Source: DASUXY01 sp035301985 (GTDB taxonomy: Bacteria; Bacillota; Bacilli; Bacillales; Amphibacillaceae). Taken from it: a stretch of DNA of 7,343 bases. The notes under the pieces are model-generated. The model did no database searches, was not told where the DNA came from, and worked only from the letters and a program-made list of their open reading frames with translations. A program made the position numbers and the translations under genes. The stretch is taken from positions 1 through 7,343 of the forward strand of contig DATGTE010000025.1 in assembly GCA_035301985.1 (NCBI GenBank). The letters are read 5' to 3'. Below are positions 1 through 5,313 of the stretch, piece by piece (within the stretch, counting starts at the first letter, position 1; each line of letters starts with the position of its first letter).

Positions 1-16
1 TTTTAATAAAATGACA

Positions 17-24
17 AAAGGTGG
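17..24 (+). promoter_or_regulatory. Ribosome binding site that sets the permease start
   Basis: AAAGGTGG lies 7 bases before the ATG at 32. It lies inside the reading frame that could begin at the ATG at 11, and that upstream ATG has no purine-rich site before it within the 10 visible bases. The downstream ATG is therefore preferred. Confidence 0.75.
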
Positions 25-31
25 TAGATGT

Positions 32-1393
32 ATGAATAAAAGTACTTCTCTAAAGCGATCGCTTGGGGTTTGGTCGATTGTTGCTTTAGGGTTAGGATAT
101 ATGACACCGACAGTTGTGTTTGATACATTTGGGATTGTGTCAAGAATTACAAATGGGTTGGTACCATTGGCGTACCTTACCGCTTTACTCGTGATGATTT
201 TGACGGCAATCAGCTATGGGAAAATGGTGCAGGTGTTTCCTGATGCGGGTTCAGCGTATACTTACACGCGAAAGACGATGGGAAATCATCTTGGATTTTT
301 TGTCGGTTGGGCATCATTGTTAGATTATTTGCTGCTCCCTATGGTGAATGCTTTAATCATCCGGATTTATATGGAATCACTCTTTCCTAACGTACCTGTT
401 TGGATTTGGGTGTTTTCGTATGTTTTCATCGTTACAGCCATTAATATTTACAGCATGGAATCTACATCTGGGTTAAATATGATTCTTGTCGTTTTTACGA
501 TTTTGTTAGTTGTTTTGTTCGTTATTATGGCCTCTGTACAACTTTTTCAAGGGGGAGGTGAAGGGACGATTTTCACACTTCATCCTCTTTCGCACGACAA
601 TGTCGATTTAATCGCTGTGTTAACAGGGGCAACTGTAGTCGCTTTTTCGTTTATCGGGTTCGATGCGATTACGATGTATACGGAGGAAGCTGAAAATTCA
701 GCAACTGTACCGAAAGCGATTTTGTTCACCGTATTAATCGGCGGATTGATTTTTTTTACTGCTTCCTATTTTACCCAAGCGTTATTTCCAGATTGGTCTG
801 TATTTCGTGTGCTAGATGATACGCTGCCTGAGATCGGTCTGTACGTAGGCGGTGAATGGTTTCAGCTCATTTTCCTTGCGGGTGCGTTTGCAGCTACGGC
901 CGCTTCTGGACTAGCATCACATGCAAGTGTATCCCGACTCCTTTATGTGATGGGACGAAACGGCATTCTTCCCCGAAAATTTTTTGGATATGTCCATCCA
1001 AAGTTCCGGACCCCGGTATTTACGATTGTCTTAACAGGGGCGGTTTCACTGTTTGCAATCGGACCTGATTTAGAATTGATCGCTTCAGTTATAAATTTTG
1101 GGGCATTAATTGCGTTTTCTTTTGTAAATCTATCCGTGATTGCGTATTTTATCTTTAAGCAAAAAAGGTATCAAACCGGTTGGGATCTTTTTAAATATCT
1201 CATTATGCCTTCCTTAGGAGCTTTGAGCACAGGGATTTTATGGTATCACTTGCAAACAGATGCTTTTATTGGCGGGATAATTTGGATTAGCATTGGATTT
1301 GTATATATGCTGTTTTTAACGAAGTTTTTTACCGTGAAACTAGGAAATTTTGATGAGGAAGAGGTCGATCAATCATTGGATTTAGAAGCGTAG
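32..1393 (+). CDS. APC-superfamily amine permease, PlaP/PuuP-like (probable putrescine importer)
   Basis: This is an integral membrane transporter of the amino acid-polyamine-organocation superfamily, probably a proton-coupled importer. The 453-residue protein (from the ATG at 32) has about 12 hydrophobic segments, roughly at 11-33, 44-62, 90-110, 122-141, 149-172, 193-215, 228-250, 275-295, 329-345, 350-376, 387-404 and 411-432, with a short acidic C-terminal tail (DEEEVDQ). Similarity to E. coli PlaP, recalled from memory, runs the whole length. Landmarks are VFDTFGIVS (29-37), ISYGKMV (60-66), DAGSAYTYTRK (71-81), GFFVGWASLLDYL (88-100), FSFIGFDAITMYTEEAENS (205-223), LLYVMGRNGILP (303-314), FFGYVHPKFRTP (317-328) and INFGALIAFSFVNLSVI (354-370). 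Length and order fit the family, and no damage is seen. Putrescine is the best guess for the substrate, but related amines or amino acids are possible. Its promoter is outside the window, and no terminator is evident just after the stop. Confidence 0.92.
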   Translation: MNKSTSLKRSLGVWSIVALGLGYMTPTVVFDTFGIVSRITNGLVPLAYLTALLVMILTAISYGKMVQVFPDAGSAYTYTRKTMGNHLGFFVGWASLLDYLLLPMVNALIIRIYMESLFPNVPVWIWVFSYVFIVTAINIYSMESTSGLNMILVVFTILLVVLFVIMASVQLFQGGGEGTIFTLHPLSHDNVDLIAVLTGATVVAFSFIGFDAITMYTEEAENSATVPKAILFTVLIGGLIFFTASYFTQALFPDWSVFRVLDDTLPEIGLYVGGEWFQLIFLAGAFAATAASGLASHASVSRLLYVMGRNGILPRKFFGYVHPKFRTPVFTIVLTGAVSLFAIGPDLELIASVINFGALIAFSFVNLSVIAYFIFKQKRYQTGWDLFKYLIMPSLGALSTGILWYHLQTDAFIGGIIWISIGFVYMLFLTKFFTVKLGNFDEEEVDQSLDLEA

Positions 1394-1625
1394 TACAGAG
1401 AAGGATCATTGTATCGAAAAGAGTCGAGCCCCCATCTTTTGTTTGTCCGGACTGCTATCATTTCCGTAGAATAAACTTCTGGGAAAAAACCCCGTATTGC
1501 CCCGTACTGATATGTGTTGGCTTGAAAAGTTCGCTTCTTCAAGCAATCGCCTACATTATGCAGTACGTTGTCCGCCCTCGAAATTGTGAGGGGCTTCCAT
1601 ATATAATAACGATCTCGGGAAACAC
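1394..1625. other. Intergenic stretch without a convincing gene
   Basis: About 230 bases between the permease stop and the riboswitch promoter. A minus-strand frame is open across it (ATG at 1644), but it has no ribosome binding site, overlaps both the permease end and the promoter, and resembles no family I know. A plus-strand frame is also open (about 1402-1628) but has no suitable start. An interrupted hairpin, GCTTGAA-AAG, loop TTCG, CTT-C-TTCAAGC, lies at 1520-1544; no T-run follows it on either strand, so it is not a terminator. The stretch may be a decayed gene or mobile-element relic, but nothing proves this. Confidence 0.4.
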
Positions 1626-1654
1626 TTGACAGATTTTTCTGCATTCGGTATGAT
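1626..1654 (+). promoter_or_regulatory. Sigma-A promoter of the SAM riboswitch transcript
   Basis: The -35 box TTGACA (1626-1631) is perfect. After a 17-base spacer comes the -10 box TATGAT (1649-1654), one base from consensus. Transcription should start near 1661, about 25 bases before the aptamer. This makes the downstream gene an independent unit from the permease. Confidence 0.85.
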
Positions 1655-1686
1655 GTAGAAAATCTCTCACCAATTACATATTCACT

Positions 1687-1794
1687 TCTTTATCAAGAGT
1701 CGGGGGAGGAACCTGGTCCAAAGATCCCGTAGCAACCATTACTTTAGAGTAAACGGTGCTCATTCCAGCAAGTATATGGCTTGAAAGATAAGGA
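1687..1794 (+). promoter_or_regulatory. SAM-I (S-box) riboswitch aptamer
   Basis: The RNA binds S-adenosylmethionine and turns off the downstream gene. The conserved S-box landmarks are in order. P1 is TCTTTATC (1687-1694) pairing with GATAAGGA (1787-1794). The AAGAG junction is at 1695-1699, and the P2/kink-turn region GGGGGAGGAA is at 1702-1711, with CGGG (1701-1704) pairing to CCCG (1726-1729). GCAACC is at 1732-1737. P3 is a perfect TTACT-TTAG-AGTAA hairpin (1739-1752). The signature GGTGCTCATTCCAGCA is at 1755-1770 and leads into P4. S-box leaders normally precede methionine, cysteine or SAM genes in Bacillales; here the leader precedes an acyl-CoA-dehydrogenase-like gene. Confidence 0.94.
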
Positions 1795-1807
1795 CGAGTG
1801 TAGTACT

Positions 1808-1839
1808 AAAAACCTCTTCCTTCGTGGGAAGAGGTTTTT
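1808..1839 (+). terminator. Riboswitch-controlled intrinsic terminator
   Basis: A perfect 13-bp stem, AAAAACCTCTTCC (1808-1820) and GGAAGAGGTTTTT (1827-1839), with a 6-base loop and its U-tract inside the 3' arm. A competing antiterminator is visible: AAGGACGAG (1790-1798), which shares the 3' strand of P1, can pair with CTCTTCCTT (1814-1822) at 8 of 9 positions. SAM binding stabilises P1, frees the terminator and stops transcription. Low SAM allows readthrough into the gene at 1881. Confidence 0.93.
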
Positions 1840-1880
1840 CAATGAAATAATCCATCACACGATCAAAGGAGAATGATGAC

Positions 1881-3071
1881 ATGAAATTAACCGATTTAGA
1901 AACGATGGATGAACGGCTTTCACTGATGAAAAAAGTCGTCCAACCTTTTAAAAAAAGAGCACATCAGTATGATCAGGAAGGAAGTTTTCCTTTTGAAAAT
2001 TTTAAAGACTTACAGGAAAGAGGATATCCTAGTCTTACTGTACCAAAGGAATATGGTGGATTAGGAATCTCTCTCTATGAAATGTTGAAGCACCAAGAAA
2101 TCATCGCCCAGGCAGATGCGTCTACTGCACTAGCAATCGGTTGGCATATGGGAGTTATCCAAACGATTGGTGAAAATAAATTATGGGATGAGCGTAAATA
2201 TAAACAGGTTGTTCAAGATGTATTCGAATCGGGTGCTCTCATTAATAATTCGGTATCTGAGCGGGCAACGGGAAGTCCGGACCGTGGAGGGAAACCTGAA
2301 ACAACTGCAACACAAACTGATGATGGATGGGTTATTAGTGGGCGTAAGACATTTACAACGATGGCACCGATCCTTACGTATTTTAATGTCAGTGCAACGA
2401 TTGAAGGGACCGACCAAGTTGGTAACTTCCTCATCCATCGTGACCGACCCGGTGTCACCATTGAAGAGACATGGGATTCAATTGCGATGAAGGCAACGGG
2501 AAGCCATGATTTAGTATTAGAAAATGTCTCGGTCGCTCCAGATGATTTAGTCAGTTATCGTGGGCTTGGTAAAAAGTCGGCTCAAGGGGGTTGGTTGTTA
2601 CATATTCCTGCTTGCTATTTAGGAATTGCCAAAGCGGCGCAACATGATGCCACTCAATTTGCGACTCATTATTCACCGAATAGTATAACGGGAACGATTT
2701 CCGAACTACCAAATGTAAAACAGAAGCTCGGTGAGATTCAATTATTATCCTTGCAAAGCAGCCATTTTTTATACGGGGTAGCGAGGAAATGGGATGAAAG
2801 TTGTTCGGAAGAGCGAGAAGCGATGAACGAAGAATTGAGTGCTGCCAAATTAGGGGTTGTCAACGGTGCTATGAAAATGGTCGATCTTGCCATGCGGGTC
2901 GTTGGTGCACGAAGTTTATCGGAAACGAATCCCCTTCAACGCTATTATCGCGATGTTCGAGCAGGGTTACATAACCCACCGATGGAAGATGTAGCCATCA
3001 TTCAACTAGCAGAACAGGCGATACGTGAGATCGAGTCCACGAATGATAAAAGTTATTCCTTAACTCGTTGA
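1881..3071 (+). CDS. Acyl-CoA dehydrogenase superfamily flavoprotein under SAM riboswitch control
   Basis: A probable FAD- or FMN-dependent soluble enzyme of the acyl-CoA dehydrogenase fold, 396 residues, the usual length. The start is set by AAAGGAG (1865-1871), 9 bases before the ATG. Visible parts are an N-terminal helical domain with VPKEYGGLG (54-62), a middle beta-domain with SERATGSPDRGG (126-137, the flavin/substrate loop) and WVISGRKTF (150-158), DSIAMKATGSHDLVLENV (199-216), and a C-terminal helical domain ending RYYRDVRAGLHNPPMED (354-370). The classical dehydrogenase ending with the catalytic Tyr-Glu-Gly is not present. This ending is more like that of sulfur-linked relatives (SfnB/DszC-type monooxygenases and B. 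subtilis YdbM, which I recall as part of the cysteine/CymR sulfur regulon). The substrate is unknown. S-box control implies a role in sulfur acquisition or methionine economy, for example oxidation of an organosulfur compound. A true acyl-CoA dehydrogenase remains possible. Confidence 0.9.
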   Translation: MKLTDLETMDERLSLMKKVVQPFKKRAHQYDQEGSFPFENFKDLQERGYPSLTVPKEYGGLGISLYEMLKHQEIIAQADASTALAIGWHMGVIQTIGENKLWDERKYKQVVQDVFESGALINNSVSERATGSPDRGGKPETTATQTDDGWVISGRKTFTTMAPILTYFNVSATIEGTDQVGNFLIHRDRPGVTIEETWDSIAMKATGSHDLVLENVSVAPDDLVSYRGLGKKSAQGGWLLHIPACYLGIAKAAQHDATQFATHYSPNSITGTISELPNVKQKLGEIQLLSLQSSHFLYGVARKWDESCSEEREAMNEELSAAKLGVVNGAMKMVDLAMRVVGARSLSETNPLQRYYRDVRAGLHNPPMEDVAIIQLAEQAIREIESTNDKSYSLTR

Positions 3072-3352
3072 ATAGGGGATTAGGGAAAGTCACTTTTATT
3101 CGAGTTTATGTTGACATTCCTTTGATGAAAACGATGTCGTTTTAACAATTTCACTGTTGAGGAATGTTCAATGCACGGCAACATCATGTTGCATAGGTTT
3201 GCATATCGTTTGTCTTCTTTTGTTGTGGGTCATCATCTTGTTGTACGATTTTAGGTAGGCCGGTGAAAAGTGGTGAGAAGTTCGCCCCCACTTTACCATG
3301 TTGGAATGTTTAAGTGGGGGGTAACTTCCCATATTCATTGAATAGGTTCGTT
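3072..3352. other. Convergent intergenic region with several inverted repeats
   Basis: This 281-base gap separates two converging genes. I see no gene in it and no standard U-tailed terminator for either side. It holds an interrupted outer repeat, TTGACATTCC (3111-3120) with GGAATGTTCAA (3161-3171, one bulged T), enclosing AAAACGATGTCGTTTT (3128-3143). It also holds the perfect repeat GCAACAT-C-ATGTTGC (3178-3192) and the long hairpin listed separately at 3277-3328. Some of these may act as weak terminators. Confidence 0.6.
3277..3328. repeat. Long hairpin with a C5/G5 stem, possible terminator or mobile-element end relic
   Basis: GAAGTT (3277-3282), two unpaired bases, then CCCCCACTT (3285-3293) pair with AAGTGGGGG (3312-3320), two unpaired bases and AACTTC (3323-3328). 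The loop is 18 bases. Neither strand has a T-run after the stem, so it is not a canonical terminator, although its position between convergent genes would suit one. GC-rich hairpins of this look also occur at IS200/IS605 ends, but no transposase or tnpB remnant is visible. The structure is seen; its role is inferred. Confidence 0.5.
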
Positions 3353-4795
3353 TTATGTTAACACTTCGGGTTCTTGTTTTTGTAACGCAAGTTGGTCTAA
3401 ATGGTCGAGTGCATAATCTAAGGCATCCATTGCTTTGTCGATATCTGCTTTGGAAATATTTAAAGATGTACCGATGCGGAGTGTGTTTGGCATAAATCCA
3501 CCGATTAAGACACCTTTTTCCAATGCTTTTTCCCCTATGATATTAATAGGATATGTGCTTGGGTCAACTTCATGACTCGTATTTCGGTCTAATTTAATGA
3601 AAGGTGTATTTTTCTCGTCTTTTACAAGTTCAACAATCCATAGGACGCCTGAACCGGCAACGAGCCCAACAGTTGGATGTTTTTCTTTAAGTTTTAACAA
3701 TTTCTTTTCCATATATTGGCCGGCTTCTTTAGCTTGATTGACTAAGTCATTTTCAATCATATATTCGATATTGGCGCAAACAGCAGCCATAGCTATAGGA
3801 TGACCGGAGTAAGTAGAAACGGTTTCCCAACGGTGTTGATCCATAAAGTCAGCGATCTCTTTATTAACCACTACCGCACCAGCAGGAATGGCAGAACTGG
3901 AAATTCCTTTAGCCATCGTGACAATATCTGGTTCAACCCCGTAATGTTGATAGTTAAACCATTCACCTGTCCGCCCAAATCCGGTTAATACTTCATCGAC
4001 AATCCACAAAATATCAAGTTCTTTTGTCATTTTGCGAATTTGTGGAATATATTCTTTCGGTGGCTTCACCGATCCGGCTCCTTGAGTAACCTCCGTCACC
4101 ATTGCGGCTACTTGTTCGGGGCCTTGGTTTTCAATCATCCTTCTCGTATACGTGACACAAGCTAGTTCTCCTGTTTCATCGTGGCACGATCCGTATTCAT
4201 GGCCAAGCGAACAACGCATGCAGTTCGGTGAAGGGGCAACCGCAACGATTCCGTCTTGATGACCAGGAACATGTCTCGGTTCTGTTTCTTCCTCTGTTTC
4301 AGTAATTCCACTGCGAACCCCTTTGATTCGAGTGAGAGACGATGCACCTCTCGTCCAGCCGTGAAAAGCATGTTCGCGGGTGATGACATTCGGGCGATTT
4401 TTATACAGTCTTGCCAAGAAAAGCGCCGTCTCGTTTGCCTCACTACCTGTGGAAACAAAACGAATTTTACCCGGCCACTCTTCATCTCCAAGAATATCTT
4501 CGATGATATACTTGGCAGCGATGGCTTTATAATCCGATGTAAACGCATCCCATAAAAAGCCATATCGATCTAGAGCTTCTTTGATTGCTTCATTAATTTT
4601 TTCATTTTTTTGCCCTGTATTTACACAATAAAGTTGGTTAAAAAAGTCGAGTAAACGTGTTCCATCTGGCATGACGAGGTAGTCACCCTCAGTTGATTCA
4701 ATTGGGACGGTTTGATATTCATCCTGTGCGGAAAAAGTCCTCATAATATATTTACGATCCCACTCTTCAACTTTCTTCCAATCGATGGTAGACAT
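3353..4795 (-). CDS. Class III PLP-dependent aminotransferase (omega-amino acid, amine or taurine type)
   Basis: A cytosolic pyridoxal-phosphate enzyme that moves a terminal amino group from an amine or omega-amino acid to a keto acid, giving an aldehyde. The start follows AAAGGAGG (4809-4802) by 6 bases. The 480-residue protein has all class III landmarks: STGSEANE (115-122, phosphate binding), EHAFHGW (141-147, ring stacking), the DILWIVDEV segment with Asp267 for the PLP nitrogen, GFGRTGEWF (272-280), MAK with the Schiff-base Lys296, STYSGHP (327-333) and LRIG with Arg440. It also has a cysteine-rich insert, Cys192/195/204/213, similar in style to one I recall in taurine:pyruvate aminotransferases. 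The N-terminal block WDRKYIMRTFSAQDEY also fits that group. Substrates could be taurine, beta-alanine, GABA or putrescine; the sequence does not decide. It appears to be transcribed from a sigma-54 promoter about 280 bases upstream, under the activator encoded upstream at 5314-7155. Confidence 0.92.
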   Translation of the reverse strand: MSTIDWKKVEEWDRKYIMRTFSAQDEYQTVPIESTEGDYLVMPDGTRLLDFFNQLYCVNTGQKNEKINEAIKEALDRYGFLWDAFTSDYKAIAAKYIIEDILGDEEWPGKIRFVSTGSEANETALFLARLYKNRPNVITREHAFHGWTRGASSLTRIKGVRSGITETEEETEPRHVPGHQDGIVAVAPSPNCMRCSLGHEYGSCHDETGELACVTYTRRMIENQGPEQVAAMVTEVTQGAGSVKPPKEYIPQIRKMTKELDILWIVDEVLTGFGRTGEWFNYQHYGVEPDIVTMAKGISSSAIPAGAVVVNKEIADFMDQHRWETVSTYSGHPIAMAAVCANIEYMIENDLVNQAKEAGQYMEKKLLKLKEKHPTVGLVAGSGVLWIVELVKDEKNTPFIKLDRNTSHEVDPSTYPINIIGEKALEKGVLIGGFMPNTLRIGTSLNISKADIDKAMDALDYALDHLDQLALQKQEPEVLT

Positions 4796-4823
4796 TTTTT
4801 TCCTCCTTTAAATAATCGTGTAC

Positions 4824-4843
4824 CATTCAACGTCAATTGAATG
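4824..4843 (-). repeat. Leader inverted repeat next to the aminotransferase ribosome binding site
   Basis: CATTCAA (4824-4830) and TTGAATG (4837-4843) form a perfect 7-bp repeat around 6 bases. It ends 14 bases before the AAAGGAGG site on the minus strand. In the mRNA it would fold as a small hairpin next to the larger repeat at 4844-4893. Confidence 0.5.
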
Positions 4844-4893
4844 TTTACGAAATACCTAGATCCACTTGTAAAACCTTTTCAACCTTTCGTAAA
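4844..4893 (-). repeat. Nine-base perfect inverted repeat in the aminotransferase leader
   Basis: TTTACGAAA (4844-4852) and TTTCGTAAA (4885-4893) are exact reverse complements separated by 32 bases. The repeat directly abuts the repeat at 4824-4843. There is no U-tract, so a terminator is unlikely. It may be a leader RNA structure or paired protein sites. Confidence 0.5.
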
Positions 4894-4953
4894 TCTCTTA
4901 TCTGCTTAGCAAAACGATTCCGTCATTCAAAACGAAAACTCATGCCACCTAAC

Positions 4954-5004
4954 TTATTGAAATGATGTCCACGATGGTGTTACTTTTTTGGAAAATGAAT
5001 CCAT
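4954..5004 (-). CDS. Candidate 16-codon leader ORF
   Basis: The ORF reads MDSFSKKVTPSWTSFQ and ends at TAA. It has a strong Shine-Dalgarno, AAAGGAGG (5017-5010), 5 bases before the ATG. It would begin about 60 nt after the predicted sigma-54 transcription start and end about 160 bases before the aminotransferase. Its start codon lies within the palindrome ATGAATGGATTCAT (5008-4995), which could mask it. No similarity is recognised and its codons give no clear attenuation pattern. It could be a real small peptide or leader ORF, or the front of a lost gene. Confidence 0.35.
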   Translation of the reverse strand: MDSFSKKVTPSWTSFQ

Positions 5005-5020
5005 TCATCCCTCCTTTCTA

Positions 5021-5047
5021 TTGATTTGTGGTCCTCTTACCAATCAA
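5021..5047 (-). repeat. Hairpin just upstream of the leader ORF
   Basis: On the minus strand TTGATT-GGT, loop AAGAGG, ACC-ACA-AATCAA can fold, with a 3-base bulge. It lies between the predicted sigma-54 start site (about 5064) and the Shine-Dalgarno of the 16-codon ORF. Its role is unknown. Confidence 0.35.
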
Positions 5048-5074
5048 ACTTCTATGTCTTACTTCCATAATAAT

Positions 5075-5090
5075 TGCAAGAAAGATGCCA
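5075..5090 (-). promoter_or_regulatory. Sigma-54 (-24/-12) promoter of the aminotransferase transcript
   Basis: On the minus strand TGGCAT (5090-5085), 5 bases, TTGCA (5079-5075) matches the consensus TGGCAC-N5-TTGCA with one change. The invariant GG and GC are exactly 10 bases apart. Transcription should start near 5064 and run to the aminotransferase at 4795. A matching activator site lies upstream at 5148-5132. Confidence 0.82.
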
Positions 5091-5131
5091 ATGATCACCC
5101 TGCGCGTAGATAAGGTTTTTGACATCTGTTG

Positions 5132-5148
5132 TGTTACATAATGGAACA
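5132..5148 (-). promoter_or_regulatory. Probable upstream activator site for the aminotransferase promoter
   Basis: On the minus strand TGTTCCATTATGTAACA is an imperfect palindrome: TGTTCCAT against ATGTAACA around one base, with one mismatched pair. It starts 58 bases before the -24 box. It matches the site at 7257-7273 at 13 of 17 positions, including the outer TGTTCCA and AACA. The likely ligand is the Fis-type HTH of the activator encoded at 5314-7155. Confidence 0.68.
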
Positions 5149-5208
5149 TAGAAGTTCGAATGGGGGACAATTTCGTACAATTGACAAAGGAGTGAGCAAA
5201 GTTTACAT

Positions 5209-5237
5209 AAAAAAAACGCACCTTTTGAAAGTGCGTT
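5209..5237 (-). terminator. Intrinsic terminator of the sigma-54 activator gene
   Basis: On the minus strand AACGCAC (5237-5231), a 9-base loop and GTGCGTT (5221-5215) form a 7-bp stem running into eight T residues (5216-5209). It lies about 77 bases after the activator stop codon. It separates that transcript from the aminotransferase promoter. Confidence 0.88.
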
Positions 5238-5313
5238 GTGATTTTTAAAGAGTAGGCTTGCTTGTAGGCGAGGATGAAGGGGGAAGATCGAATCGTGATC
5301 TATTGTATCGACG

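Noticed and set aside
1369..1644. Minus-strand 91-codon ORF
   Set aside because: No ribosome binding site, overlaps the permease end and the consensus sigma-A promoter, and the product resembles nothing known to me.
3177..3193. GGCAACATCATGTTGCAT as a possible sigma-54 promoter
   Set aside because: The GG and GC are 12 bases apart instead of the near-invariant 10, there is no activator site, and no + strand gene follows.
4162..4563. Minus-strand 133-codon ORF in another frame of the aminotransferase
   Set aside because: It lies wholly inside a well-supported gene with intact catalytic motifs, and its product is basic and of low-information composition.
4935..4947. ATGCCA (TGGCAT on the minus strand) as a second sigma-54 promoter nearer the aminotransferase
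   Set aside because: At the required spacing the -12 position lacks GC, so only the -24 half is present.
5018..5221. Minus-strand 67-codon ORF
   Set aside because: It begins inside the activator terminator and runs through the activator site and sigma-54 promoter, with no ribosome binding site. It is chance reading of regulatory DNA.
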